A DNA stretch of 64,000 bases from Nostoc edaphicum CCNP1411 (GTDB lineage: Bacteria; Cyanobacteriota; Cyanobacteriia; Cyanobacteriales; Nostocaceae), in NCBI RefSeq assembly GCF_014023275.1, contig NZ_CP054698.1, forward strand, positions 4,526,001-4,590,000, written 5' to 3'. A program made the translations under genes and the position numbers. Of the stretch, positions 57,348 to 64,000 are shown piece after piece. The notes below the pieces were generated by a model. That model had not been told where the DNA came from. It worked only from the letters and a program-made list of their open reading frames with translations, and did not search any database. Each line of letters begins with the position of its first letter. The first letter of the stretch is position 1.

Positions 57348-57566
57348 TTAGTCAATCGAAATCTGCTGAGGGCCAGTGGCTTTGCCATTATGCGCGTCCG
57401 TTGTGTTGCTGGTGTAACTATTTGAGCGAATCTGTTTATCCAGCCAGCTTTTAACAGGATCATCTGCAAGGTTGAGGCGAAGCACACCAGAGAAGAACCC
57501 ACCCACAAATGATACTGGATGCTGAGTAAATTCTTTGAATATAGGTGACAATTCATTAATGAACAT
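57348..57566 (-). CDS. Small conserved-looking protein, 72 residues
   Basis: The product begins M-F-I-N-E-L-S-P-I-F-K-E-F and continues V-G-G-F-F-S-G-V-L-R-L-N-L-A-D-D-P-V-K-S-W-L-D-K-Q, with no membrane segment. I believe similar small proteins occur in other filamentous cyanobacteria but know no function. The start at 57566 is preferred to the preceding Met. The overlapping ORF in another frame of the same strand is not credible. Confidence 0.55.
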   Translation of the reverse strand: MFINELSPIFKEFTQHPVSFVGGFFSGVLRLNLADDPVKSWLDKQIRSNSYTSNTTDAHNGKATGPQQISID

Positions 57567-57623
57567 CAAGAGACTCCTGGCACTGCCGTAAAAAATTATT
57601 ACTTCTTAATTGATCGTAACGTG

Positions 57624-57680
57624 TTAAGGGATTGAGGATTGGGGATTGGGCATGGGGCATTGGGCATTGGGCATCGGTTA
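57624..57680. repeat. GGGGATT / GGGCATT heptamer array
   Basis: GATTGGGGATTGGGCATGGGGCATTGGGCATT-type units occur between the small ORF and nrdJ. It belongs to the same repeat family as 5.9, 20.6 and 36.6 kb. Confidence 0.75.
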
Positions 57681-57743
57681 TTCTTCTTGTCTCCCCCTGC
57701 TCCCTGCCCCCTTGCTTCTTCCCCAGTCCCCAGTCATTTCACC

Positions 57744-58817
57744 TTATGAGCTTGGTTGCTGATCGGGAAACATACACTTGTCAGAATCACAACCACTAGG
57801 GCCGGCCTCTGACATTTCGCCTAAATCATAGCGGCTTAGGACTGCACAGAAGTCATCTGTTTTACGCCGTGCTTTCACCTCTTGAGTTAAGCGTTCGTAG
57901 GTGGATTTGTCTATTGGTTCAAACGGCAAACGGGGGAATGATTGCAAATCGTCAAAACGGGCCAAAAGAGCCGCCGAAATATATCCCTCATCATTCTGGA
58001 TAGTGTCGTAAATGCGCTGTCCCAAAGGTTCGATTTCATCAGAGCGGAGTTCCAAAGTTGCTGATGTGTTGTGAGTCACGTACCAACGTTGAACCTGAAG
58101 GACAAAATCAAACTGGGCTAAGACTGAAAACTTAGAAACATCAATTTCATCAGCCCCTGGTAAATCCGCCCAAGTTACAGAAACAGGGATTTCCACTAGC
58201 CATTCACTCACCCGTGGATCAAAGGGATCATTGAGCAAATTGCCCTGCTCATCTTTGTCTGATTGAGAAGGAATGACGTTGTAACCATAGTCAATACAAG
58301 CCAAGGCTACTGGGTCATTTTTTCCGAAAGTAATCCGGCGAATGAATCTTTGGGCTTTCGGGGGATGCCATCCTGAACTAGCATTAGTTAATAAAGCCTT
58401 AGTACCACTGGGTTGCACTGTGGTGCAGCGATTTGGACGCTTGAGATTGTGGCGATCGCAATAATCCCAAACTACACGATGTACAATATCTCTCCAAGAA
58501 CTGAGGTATTTCTCTTCCTCACGCTTGAAAGCTAATCCTTGTGGAGTTGCAGGTCTTCCTGCTTCCCACCAGCGCAGCCAATCAACACCAAAAGCATGGA
58601 CAAAGAAATCAAATAAACCTGTAAAAGAAACTCCCACAATCGGGTCTAATTCACGGCTGTATTGATAGCGTGGTTCCAGGAATTTGTGATTTAAAAGTGC
58701 TGCTACAGATAACGCCCCAGCGGTGAAAGCCTCCTCTTGTTCTTTGTAGTTACGTGGGTCGATTTGATTGAGGTGAACCTCTGACAAATTGCAGTGGAAG
58801 TTACTACCGATGATTTC
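57744..58817 (-). CDS. nrdJ: Adenosylcobalamin-dependent ribonucleotide reductase, exon 2
   Basis: The C-terminal 357 residues of the class II ribonucleotide reductase, starting at the GAA codon for the E of N-P-C-G|E-I-I-G-S. It contains S-N-F-H-C-N-L-S-E-V-H-L-N, F-T-G-L-F-D-F, the P-S-G-T-K-A-L-L-T-N loop and the C-terminal cysteines in G-C-D-S-D-K-C-M-F that shuttle electrons to the active site. It has no start codon of its own and depends on RNA splicing to join exon 1. Confidence 0.93.
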   Translation of the reverse strand, partial: EIIGSNFHCNLSEVHLNQIDPRNYKEQEEAFTAGALSVAALLNHKFLEPRYQYSRELDPIVGVSFTGLFDFFVHAFGVDWLRWWEAGRPATPQGLAFKREEEKYLSSWRDIVHRVVWDYCDRHNLKRPNRCTTVQPSGTKALLTNASSGWHPPKAQRFIRRITFGKNDPVALACIDYGYNVIPSQSDKDEQGNLLNDPFDPRVSEWLVEIPVSVTWADLPGADEIDVSKFSVLAQFDFVLQVQRWYVTHNTSATLELRSDEIEPLGQRIYDTIQNDEGYISAALLARFDDLQSFPRLPFEPIDKSTYERLTQEVKARRKTDDFCAVLSRYDLGEMSEAGPSGCDSDKCMFPDQQPSS

Positions 58818-59105
58818 CAGATTTGTTACCCTAGAGGCTTTTTATCCCCTAGTTCTACTGCTTAATTATTCGCAGTAGCTCCGCGTACCTTTTGCAGATG
58901 TGATATCAGATAATAAAAGTGTTTTTCACATCCACCCCCGCACTCTTGGAGAGATTATATTCTAGACACAAATTTCTGATGTTATCTAGTTTCACTCTCT
59001 ACGCTGTACGGTGTCAAAGACTTTTTAATTCCTTTGATTACCACGGGATTAGCATCTCAGCTTTCCCCGTTTTTGCGAGGTTTTTAACGTGAGGCAAAAT
59101 CACTT
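58818..59105 (-). other. Group I-like self-splicing intron in nrdJ, 288 nt, no ORF
   Basis: Exon 1 ends with U (GGU, Gly) and the intervening RNA starts AAGUGA and ends with G before the GAA codon, as group I introns require. Near the 3' half, GUAGAGAGUGAAAC and AGAAUAUAAUCUCUCC resemble the R and S core elements, with a possible P7 pairing GAGA/UCUC. Both sides encode the strictly conserved N-P-C-G-E-I-I-G motif when joined. No ORF longer than about 20 codons is inside, so a nuclease, if any, acts in trans. Confidence 0.85.
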
Positions 59106-61514
59106 ACCACACGGATTTAAACCGTAACGAGCTAAACGATGTTCTAGCTCATTAGCATCAAGATTTGGATCACGTTCTTTTAACCACTCTTTTGCTGTTC
59201 CTTGTTCATAAGCTTGCAAAAAACTAACTTTCAGAGCTTGTGTTGGTAGCAAATCAATATTCGATCGCGCTACGGCTTCACCAGCCCATTGAATCGCTCC
59301 CTCTCCGCTGTAATATTGTTTGCGGACAGCACCAACACATTCTTCTAAGGTCGGCTTGCGGTGAAAAACTCTGGTATGATTTGCCATCCTGAGTGCATCG
59401 CGCTCTGGATCGATTCGCCAGTTGCCATTTTCATCTTGTTGCCATAAGTTATCCTTGGCGGTGGCTGCTAGGTGATCGCCAGAATCAAACTGACGCATCC
59501 CCGCACTGTTAGAAACTAAAATGCCTTCACAAACAAATTCGTGAATGGTGGCAACTTCAATATCATAAGTAGGTGCAGAGCGTACATTTAGTTCAACCCC
59601 TAAAACTTTAACTGGAACCAAATCAGTTGCTTCAGGGAGATATTTTTTCAAGGTAGGGAGAGGCATCTGTTGATGAATAGCACCCCAATGATATTGAGTG
59701 GAGTTAATAATGGGGCGAACCATAGCTTTCGGAAAGCCGTGGTCTTTGAACGATTTAGGAGTCTGGCGTTTGCGGGTTGAAAACTGAATGGAATAGCTGT
59801 CAAAGAAGTTTTCAACAAACTTGAATGCTGCTTCCCCAATAGTTACTAATTCACCTTCCCACTTGCCAGTACGCTTGCGAATTGAACTACACAACCGGAC
59901 TGTGATTCCTAGAGATGCGTAAAGTGCTTGAACCTGCTGCAAAAATCGCTGGTGAATTGAAGCTACTAACACCCCTTGAGAATGACACCCATCAGCATCA
60001 GCAAGACCAGCTAAGTAAGCTTTGCGAATATCGCCTGTACCCAACAATATGCAATCAGGTATAACTAGAGGTTGGAATGCTTGCTTAAATAATTTGAGGT
60101 ATTGATTCAAAGCTACTGAGTTGAACTGTAGATCGTAGGCTTTGGTTTTGCACTGTTCAGGTGTTCGCAGTGTGTAAGTTTCTAAACCAAATTCGGATCC
60201 AACAGCAATTAAACGTTCTAAAACCTTCTTACTCTCTTCATGAACTCGAAATCTAACTCTTGAGCCGTCAGAGCCAACTGAGCCATCACCTTGCAAGTAG
60301 CCAATGAAGTAAGCTACATCAGGAGTAAGAGCAGGAACGGTAATCGGCTTGATTTTACGTTGAATTTTACCGCGAAACTCAGGTAATTCAGTGGGCGTAC
60401 CAGGTATAGCTTGTGGTACAAATATTAGGCGATCGCCAGCTCTTAAATCTTGAGCCTTAACCATTTTGTAATTGCCGTACACATCTGTAAAAACGGCAAC
60501 TTTGTGATCGGCTGTACATTCAAAAAAGCCATCTTGAGTTTGAATACGGCAAAGGGATTGCTCACCTTGAACAAAGAAGTTAGTAACTGGATAGAAACCT
60601 TTACTGGTTAGGACGCGATCGCCTACACGTACTTTGGCAATAGGAACTAAACCCGCTTCTGTATGAACCAAAGCATCTTCAGGTAGACAGCGACGAATAT
60701 TTCCGGCAACAATTGTTACAGCAGCTTGATCAATTAACAGACAGCATTCAACTGAATTTAATTGTCGTCCTAAAGCTTTATTCAGAATAGATGCACAACG
60801 CTGATAAAGTCCGGGCAATTTCACTGGATTCGCAACTCCTCCAAAGCCGTTGAGAGTTTCTCCTGCTTTGCGGACATCGCTGATATCAACTAATACTTCA
60901 ACTTCTGCTGAAAATTGTTCATCAGTAGAGAGTTTTAATAAGGCTTGATATGATTCAACCCAACCTTCACGGCTATCTCCAACGTGAATAGTGACGCTGT
61001 TACCTTCTATATGAGTTTCAGTATATTCACGTCGTTGTTGCACAGGAGTGCTGCCAATTTCACCTTTTACAGTGACATTCAGTTGATTACGGATGGGGGG
61101 CAACTGGTTAATAAATTGCGGTTCTAGGACGGCTCCAGTACCACAGCCCATCATTGCCAGATCCATCATTAAGCCGAAGGCACTCCAGTCTTGGAGATTG
61201 GTAGAGGTGCAATTATATGCCCCGGAAAAGTTCTTGGGCTTGGTTATCCAGTCTGTGCCACCAACCCATAACCAGCGCCCACTGGGCATAGCTTTCAAGT
61301 TGCGCTGCATCTTATCCAGTGTGGCAGCTTCTTCTTGAGTTAGCTTTCCCAACTCCACTAAGCCTTGTAGAGTGCGATCGCATACCTCATCCCATGTTTC
61401 CCTTAGTCCGGCCTTTGTACGGCGGCTGTAGGTTCTAAAAAATACGGGATTTGCAGCCGGTGCTGTTTCTGGAAACCTTGCACTCTGGCGTGTTCTTTCG
61501 AGATTCTGAACCAT
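59106..61514 (-). CDS. nrdJ: Adenosylcobalamin-dependent ribonucleotide reductase, exon 1 with intein
   Basis: Exon 1 encodes 803 residues: the first 275 host residues, a 394-residue intein, and 134 more host residues ending N-P-C-G. Host motifs include P-S-G-R-W-L-W-V near residue 77, N-C-T-S-T-N near 101, and the A-G-N-I-R-R|S-A-G-M-R junction. Class II reductases make dNTPs from NTPs using vitamin B12 radical chemistry and work with or without oxygen. The unspliced frame ends two codons into the intron (K, stop). Joined exteins give a protein of about 766 residues. Active product thus needs both RNA and protein splicing. Confidence 0.95.
59508..60689 (-). other. Intein with LAGLIDADG endonuclease inside NrdJ
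   Basis: Residues 276-669 of the precursor. Splicing block A starts Cys276 (C-L-P-E-D-A-L-V-H-T), block B has C-T-A-D-H near 333-337, and the C-terminal blocks read H-E-F-V-C-E-G-I-L-V-S-N followed by Ser. The penultimate residue is Ser where most inteins have His. The two endonuclease motifs are F-I-G-Y-L-Q-G-D-G-S near 403 and Y-L-A-G-L-A-D-A-D-G near 500; both acidic residues are present, so homing nuclease activity is possible. Confidence 0.93.
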
Positions 61515-61696
61515 ATATTAAGTGTCTTGCGTTCTTCTTGCGTGCGGACAGATTATGACTATACGCCAAGTAGTTTGAGTATTAAAGATTGTCAAATTGT
61601 CCACTTTACGCTAGCTATCAGTTAGAGAAATTGCAACAAATTTTTATGATGTATAATGATTTGCTTCTTAAGTAGGATATCTACATTAAGTTGTAA

Positions 61697-61864
61697 TTAT
61701 TACGTCAGAATACTTATGAATTACATGATGGTAATCCTGTTTGGTTGCCAGAGATTGGTTTAGGAATTGGTATGGAACGGGGAACTTATCTAGGGATTCC
61801 CCGCGAGTGGTTGTATTGTTATGATCTGCGATCGCTTGGCATAAATCCTGATTCTCTCACCTGA
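61697..61864 (+). pseudogene. C-terminal remnant of an Uma2-family endonuclease gene
   Basis: A 55-codon open stretch with no proper start encodes Y-E-L-H-D-G-N-P-V-W-L-P-E-I-G-L-G-I-G then W-L-Y-C-Y-D, the usual ending of cyanobacterial Uma2 (DUF820) PD-(D/E)XK proteins. The upstream catalytic part is missing and a stop lies just before it. Confidence 0.55.
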
Positions 61865-61907
61865 ATTGCTATCAAAATCTATTAATGAAATAAATCTCAT
61901 AATCACG

Positions 61908-61975
61908 AAGACGCGATAAATCGCCGTCTCTACAATAATCATTCCTTTGTAGAGACGGCGATTTATCGCGTCTTT
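61908..61975. repeat. Inverted pair of dispersed palindromic repeats
   Basis: Two copies of the GACGCGATAAATCG...GTCTCTACA repeat lie head to head, 61908-61934 and 61948-61975, able to form a 27-bp stem. The same family occurs at 50.27 and 53.23 kb. Confidence 0.85.
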
Positions 61976-61987
61976 TGCCTTACCGAA

Positions 61988-62239
61988 CAACATTGCGAGG
62001 AAGCTCCGAGGTTCATCAACGAAGCTCAAAGGTTCACGAACGAAGCTCCGAGGTTCATTAACGGAGTTCAAAGACTCATTCACGAGTATCAAAGACTCGT
62101 CCACGAGCATCCAAGACTCATTCACGAGTATCAAAGACTCGTTCACGAGTATCAAAGACTCGTCCACGAGTATCAAAGACTCGTCCACGAGTATTAAAGA
62201 CTCGTCCGCGAGTATAAAAGACTCATTACAGCAATCTTT
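61988..62239. repeat. 21-bp tandem repeat array, 11-12 units with phased palindromes
   Basis: Consecutive 21-bp units run without spacers. The seven best (62072-62218) contain the hyphenated palindrome ACTCGT-CC-ACGAGT or close variants, separated by ATCAAAG; upstream units are diverged (AGGTTCATTAACGGAG type). Because 21 is a multiple of three, every frame remains open and a minus-strand reading gives heptapeptides E-S-L-I-L-V-N. I see no evidence that this is translated. Confidence 0.85.
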
Positions 62240-62326
62240 CATTTATTTAGAAAACACTCTCGCGTTCTTCTTTGCGCCTTTGCGTGAGACAAAAAATCTT
62301 TCAGTCCTGTAATTACGAATTACGAA

Positions 62327-62551
62327 TTACGAATTACCCATTACCCTATCAAGACTTGCACTCACACTTTCAGCATCCGGTGACTTCAATCGCTGCAAAA
62401 TCTCTAAAGCTGGTTGCAAATAGGATATCGCTTTAGTGTATTCACCCTGCTGTTCTGCCAAATGTCCTAACCGCCACAGAGTAATTGCTTTGCCTTGGAC
62501 ATTACCAATGCGTTCATCAATTTCAAGAACTTGATTGTAGAGTGCGATCGC
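62327..62551 (-). pseudogene. Detached C-terminal part of the TPR gene
   Basis: Directly after the TAA at 62552-62554 the same frame continues A-I-A-L-Y-N-Q-V-L-E-I-D-E-R, W-R-L-G-H-L-A-E-Q-Q-G-E-Y and S-P-D-A-E-S-V-S-A-S-L-D to a stop at 62327-62329. This 74-residue end completes the last TPR and a typical capping segment, so it is the original C-terminus cut off by a nonsense mutation. Confidence 0.85.
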
Positions 62552-64000
62552 TTAATCCACTTCCTCTTTATTAGCGTAGAGAATTGCCAGATTGTGCAAC
62601 GTCGCTGCTTTGCCTTGGACATCACCTATGCGTTCAAATATTTCCAAAGACTGATTGAAAAGTGTGATCGCTTGATCGACTTCCCCTTTGTTGGCGTAGA
62701 TATATCCCAGATTGTACAACGTTGCTGCTTTGCCTTGGACATCACCTATGCGTTCTCTTATTTCCAAAGACTGATTATAGAGTGCGATCGCTTCGTCCAC
62801 TTCCCCTTTGTTGGCGTAAAGATTTCCTAGACAGTGCAAAGTTGATGCTTTGCCTTGGACATTACCAATGCGTTCATCAATTTCCAAAGACTGATTGTAG
62901 AGTTTGATCGCTTCATCCATTTCCCCTTTGTTGGCGTAGATAATTCCCAGTTGGTGCAACGTCGCCGCTTTACCTTGGACATCTCCAATGCGTTCAGTTA
63001 TTTCCAAGGACTGATTGTAGAGTTTGATCGCTTCATGCATTTCCCCTTTGTTGGCGTAGATAATTCCCAGTTGGTGCAACGTCGCCGCTTTGCCTTGGAC
63101 ATTAACAATACGTTCTTTTATTTCCAAAGACTGATTGTAAAGTGCGATCGCTTTGTCCCATTCTCCTAAACCATGATATATGTAACCCAGTTCGTGGAGA
63201 ACGCTGGCTTTGATTCCTGCTAGATTTTCATCTTCTTCAATCAACTTCAAAGCTTTTAGTAAAAAATCTTCTGCTTTTTTCGTCTCACCAATACTCCTGT
63301 AAGCAACCCCTAACTCTTTTGAAATAGTAATGCGAGTGCGTACATCAGTTGATTCTTCCATTAGCAAGCGTTCAAGTAAATCAATCCGCTCTTGCCTTTC
63401 TGGTAAATCTAAACTTCCTAATATTCTCTCAGACTGAATAGTTTTTTCAATAGCCGATTCTTGAGTAGACTGGACTGTTTGAAAATAAAATACTCCTTTT
63501 CTCCATGCCCAAAAATCTGGGGCATATTTTGCCAAACGTGTTAGTGCATGATCTGGCAGAAATATCAGTATAGGGTGAGGAACACTATTAGTAAAAGCGT
63601 CTCGGACAAAGTTTAAGTCTTGCAGTACAGGCGGATATTTTCCAGACAAACCAATGGACTTTTCCAAACCGATAATAACTAAGACTAATTTTTTATCTGG
63701 TTCTAAATGAACTTCTTGTAAATCACGAATAATCTCATCCCTTAAAAAACGCAAATTAGGAGCAGCAAAATTAAGAATTTCAAACTGAATATCATGACAT
63801 TGAGGATGGTTGTCAAGGATTTCAATTAAAGTATTTCTATCTTCAGCAAAGTTAACAGCAACGAACCCAATCGTTAACTGAGTATCAGCAAAGTCAATAA
63901 AGGTTAACAGTTCCGCTAATGACTGCTGATTTATTTGCAAAAAAGTTTCTTTTTCTAAATTAAAATCATGGGTTCCTTGTAGCTGATTTGAGTGCTTCTT
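62552..64000 (-). CDS. Tetratricopeptide repeat protein, partial, prematurely terminated
   Basis: The frame is open to the window edge at 64000, so the N-terminus is missing. The first about 170 visible residues resemble the nucleotide-handling domain of cyanobacterial signalling proteins (L-T-I-G-F-V-A-V-N-F; L-V-L-V-I-I-G-L-E-K) but I see no Walker A. Then about seven 40-residue TPRs follow with near-identical sequence (Y-A-N-K-G-E-V-D-E-A-I; N-Q-S-L-E-I), mirrored by 120-bp DNA repeats. The protein ends at V-D through a GAA-to-TAA change in front of a HIP1 site. Function is likely protein-protein interaction. Confidence 0.85.
   Translation of the reverse strand, partial: KKHSNQLQGTHDFNLEKETFLQINQQSLAELLTFIDFADTQLTIGFVAVNFAEDRNTLIEILDNHPQCHDIQFEILNFAAPNLRFLRDEIIRDLQEVHLEPDKKLVLVIIGLEKSIGLSGKYPPVLQDLNFVRDAFTNSVPHPILIFLPDHALTRLAKYAPDFWAWRKGVFYFQTVQSTQESAIEKTIQSERILGSLDLPERQERIDLLERLLMEESTDVRTRITISKELGVAYRSIGETKKAEDFLLKALKLIEEDENLAGIKASVLHELGYIYHGLGEWDKAIALYNQSLEIKERIVNVQGKAATLHQLGIIYANKGEMHEAIKLYNQSLEITERIGDVQGKAATLHQLGIIYANKGEMDEAIKLYNQSLEIDERIGNVQGKASTLHCLGNLYANKGEVDEAIALYNQSLEIRERIGDVQGKAATLYNLGYIYANKGEVDQAITLFNQSLEIFERIGDVQGKAATLHNLAILYANKEEVD

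Noticed and set aside
61515..61696. Cobalamin riboswitch upstream of nrdJ
   Set aside because: No B12-box-like sequence or long structured leader could be found in the 180 bp before the start.
62072..62218. CRISPR array
   Set aside because: The repeats are contiguous with no unique spacers and are only 21 bp; no cas genes are present.
61790..62242. Minus-strand ORF of 150 codons with E-S-L-I-L-V-N heptapeptide repeats
   Set aside because: It is generated by the 21-bp array, which keeps all frames open, and its C-terminal half runs through two dispersed palindromes and the Uma2 remnant. No ribosome site or non-repeat domain supports translation.
62495..63169. Plus-strand ORFs with repeated F-I-N-F-Q-R-L-I segments
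   Set aside because: They are antisense readings of the 120-bp TPR repeats.

Overview
The window comes from a filamentous, Nostoc-like cyanobacterium. The evidence is the very frequent HIP1 octamer (GCGATCGC), a phylloquinone (vitamin K1) biosynthesis cluster with MenA, a bilin-type GAF kinase, ferredoxin-dependent sulfite reductase, arrays of heptamer repeats (TTCCCCA, TAATGAC), and a vitamin B12-dependent ribonucleotide reductase gene that carries both an intein and an intron. The sequence is a chromosomal mosaic of housekeeping genes separated by repeat-rich intergenic DNA and at least three decayed insertion sequences.

Layout. 1-16.9 kb: a MITE-like element, a NADAR protein, a triple-GAF histidine kinase with a bilin-type Cys-His motif, tRNA-Val, a DUF2227 protein, MazG, a GluR0-like receptor channel, an aldehyde dehydrogenase, a hybrid sensor kinase, an IS4-type element (1488 bp, perfect ends, 11-bp target duplication, frameshifted transposase), an M48 protease and ProA. 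17-23.5 kb: lactate dehydrogenase and the phylloquinone genes menF / menA-menC-menE / menI, in which menF and menA diverge and menE and menI converge. 23.7-27.8 kb: an accessory block with a VapBC toxin-antitoxin pair, a NACHT NTPase and a four-helix-bundle protein. 27.8-33.5 kb: tRNA-Ser, a phosphoesterase, NadA, tRNA-Tyr, tRNA-Thr, then mobile debris (a PLD-like gene split by an IS, and an intron-type PD-(D/E)XK endonuclease) up to tRNA-Arg. 33.9-46.3 kb: conserved cyanobacterial genes, including an ADP-ribosylglycohydrolase, sulfite reductase with an RHH-like tail, RsmE, a lipase and a DUF92 (VTE6-like) protein. 46.6-50.1 kb: a type-I-secretion-like pair (a SurA/parvulin-like isomerase and an ABC exporter with a degenerate C39 domain). 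50.5-57.6 kb: an NAD(P)-binding protein, a Rieske oxygenase, a YjbQ protein, an aminotransferase, an IS that has replaced the stop codon of an RRM protein, a c-heme Tll0287-like protein and a small conserved ORF. 57.7-61.5 kb: nrdJ in two exons with a 288-nt group I-like intron and a 394-residue LAGLIDADG intein. 61.6-64 kb: an Uma2 remnant, a 21-bp periodic palindrome array, and a TPR gene cut by a nonsense codon and running off the window end.

Three patterns deserve most attention. First, short repeats have entered protein-coding sequence in frame in at least five genes (menC, menE, rsmE, the DUF92 gene and the ABC exporter), and the menC start codon itself sits inside a TAATGAC array. Second, several intervening elements have predictable effects on their host genes: the nrdJ intron and intein, the IS in the PLD-like gene, and the IS at the end of rbp. 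Third, a 21-bp phased array of hyphenated palindromes near 62.1 kb has no assigned role. No complete new defence or biosynthetic system could be demonstrated. The NACHT gene with its flanking small genes is the best candidate for an undescribed accessory module. All family assignments are by reading motifs; no database search was run.
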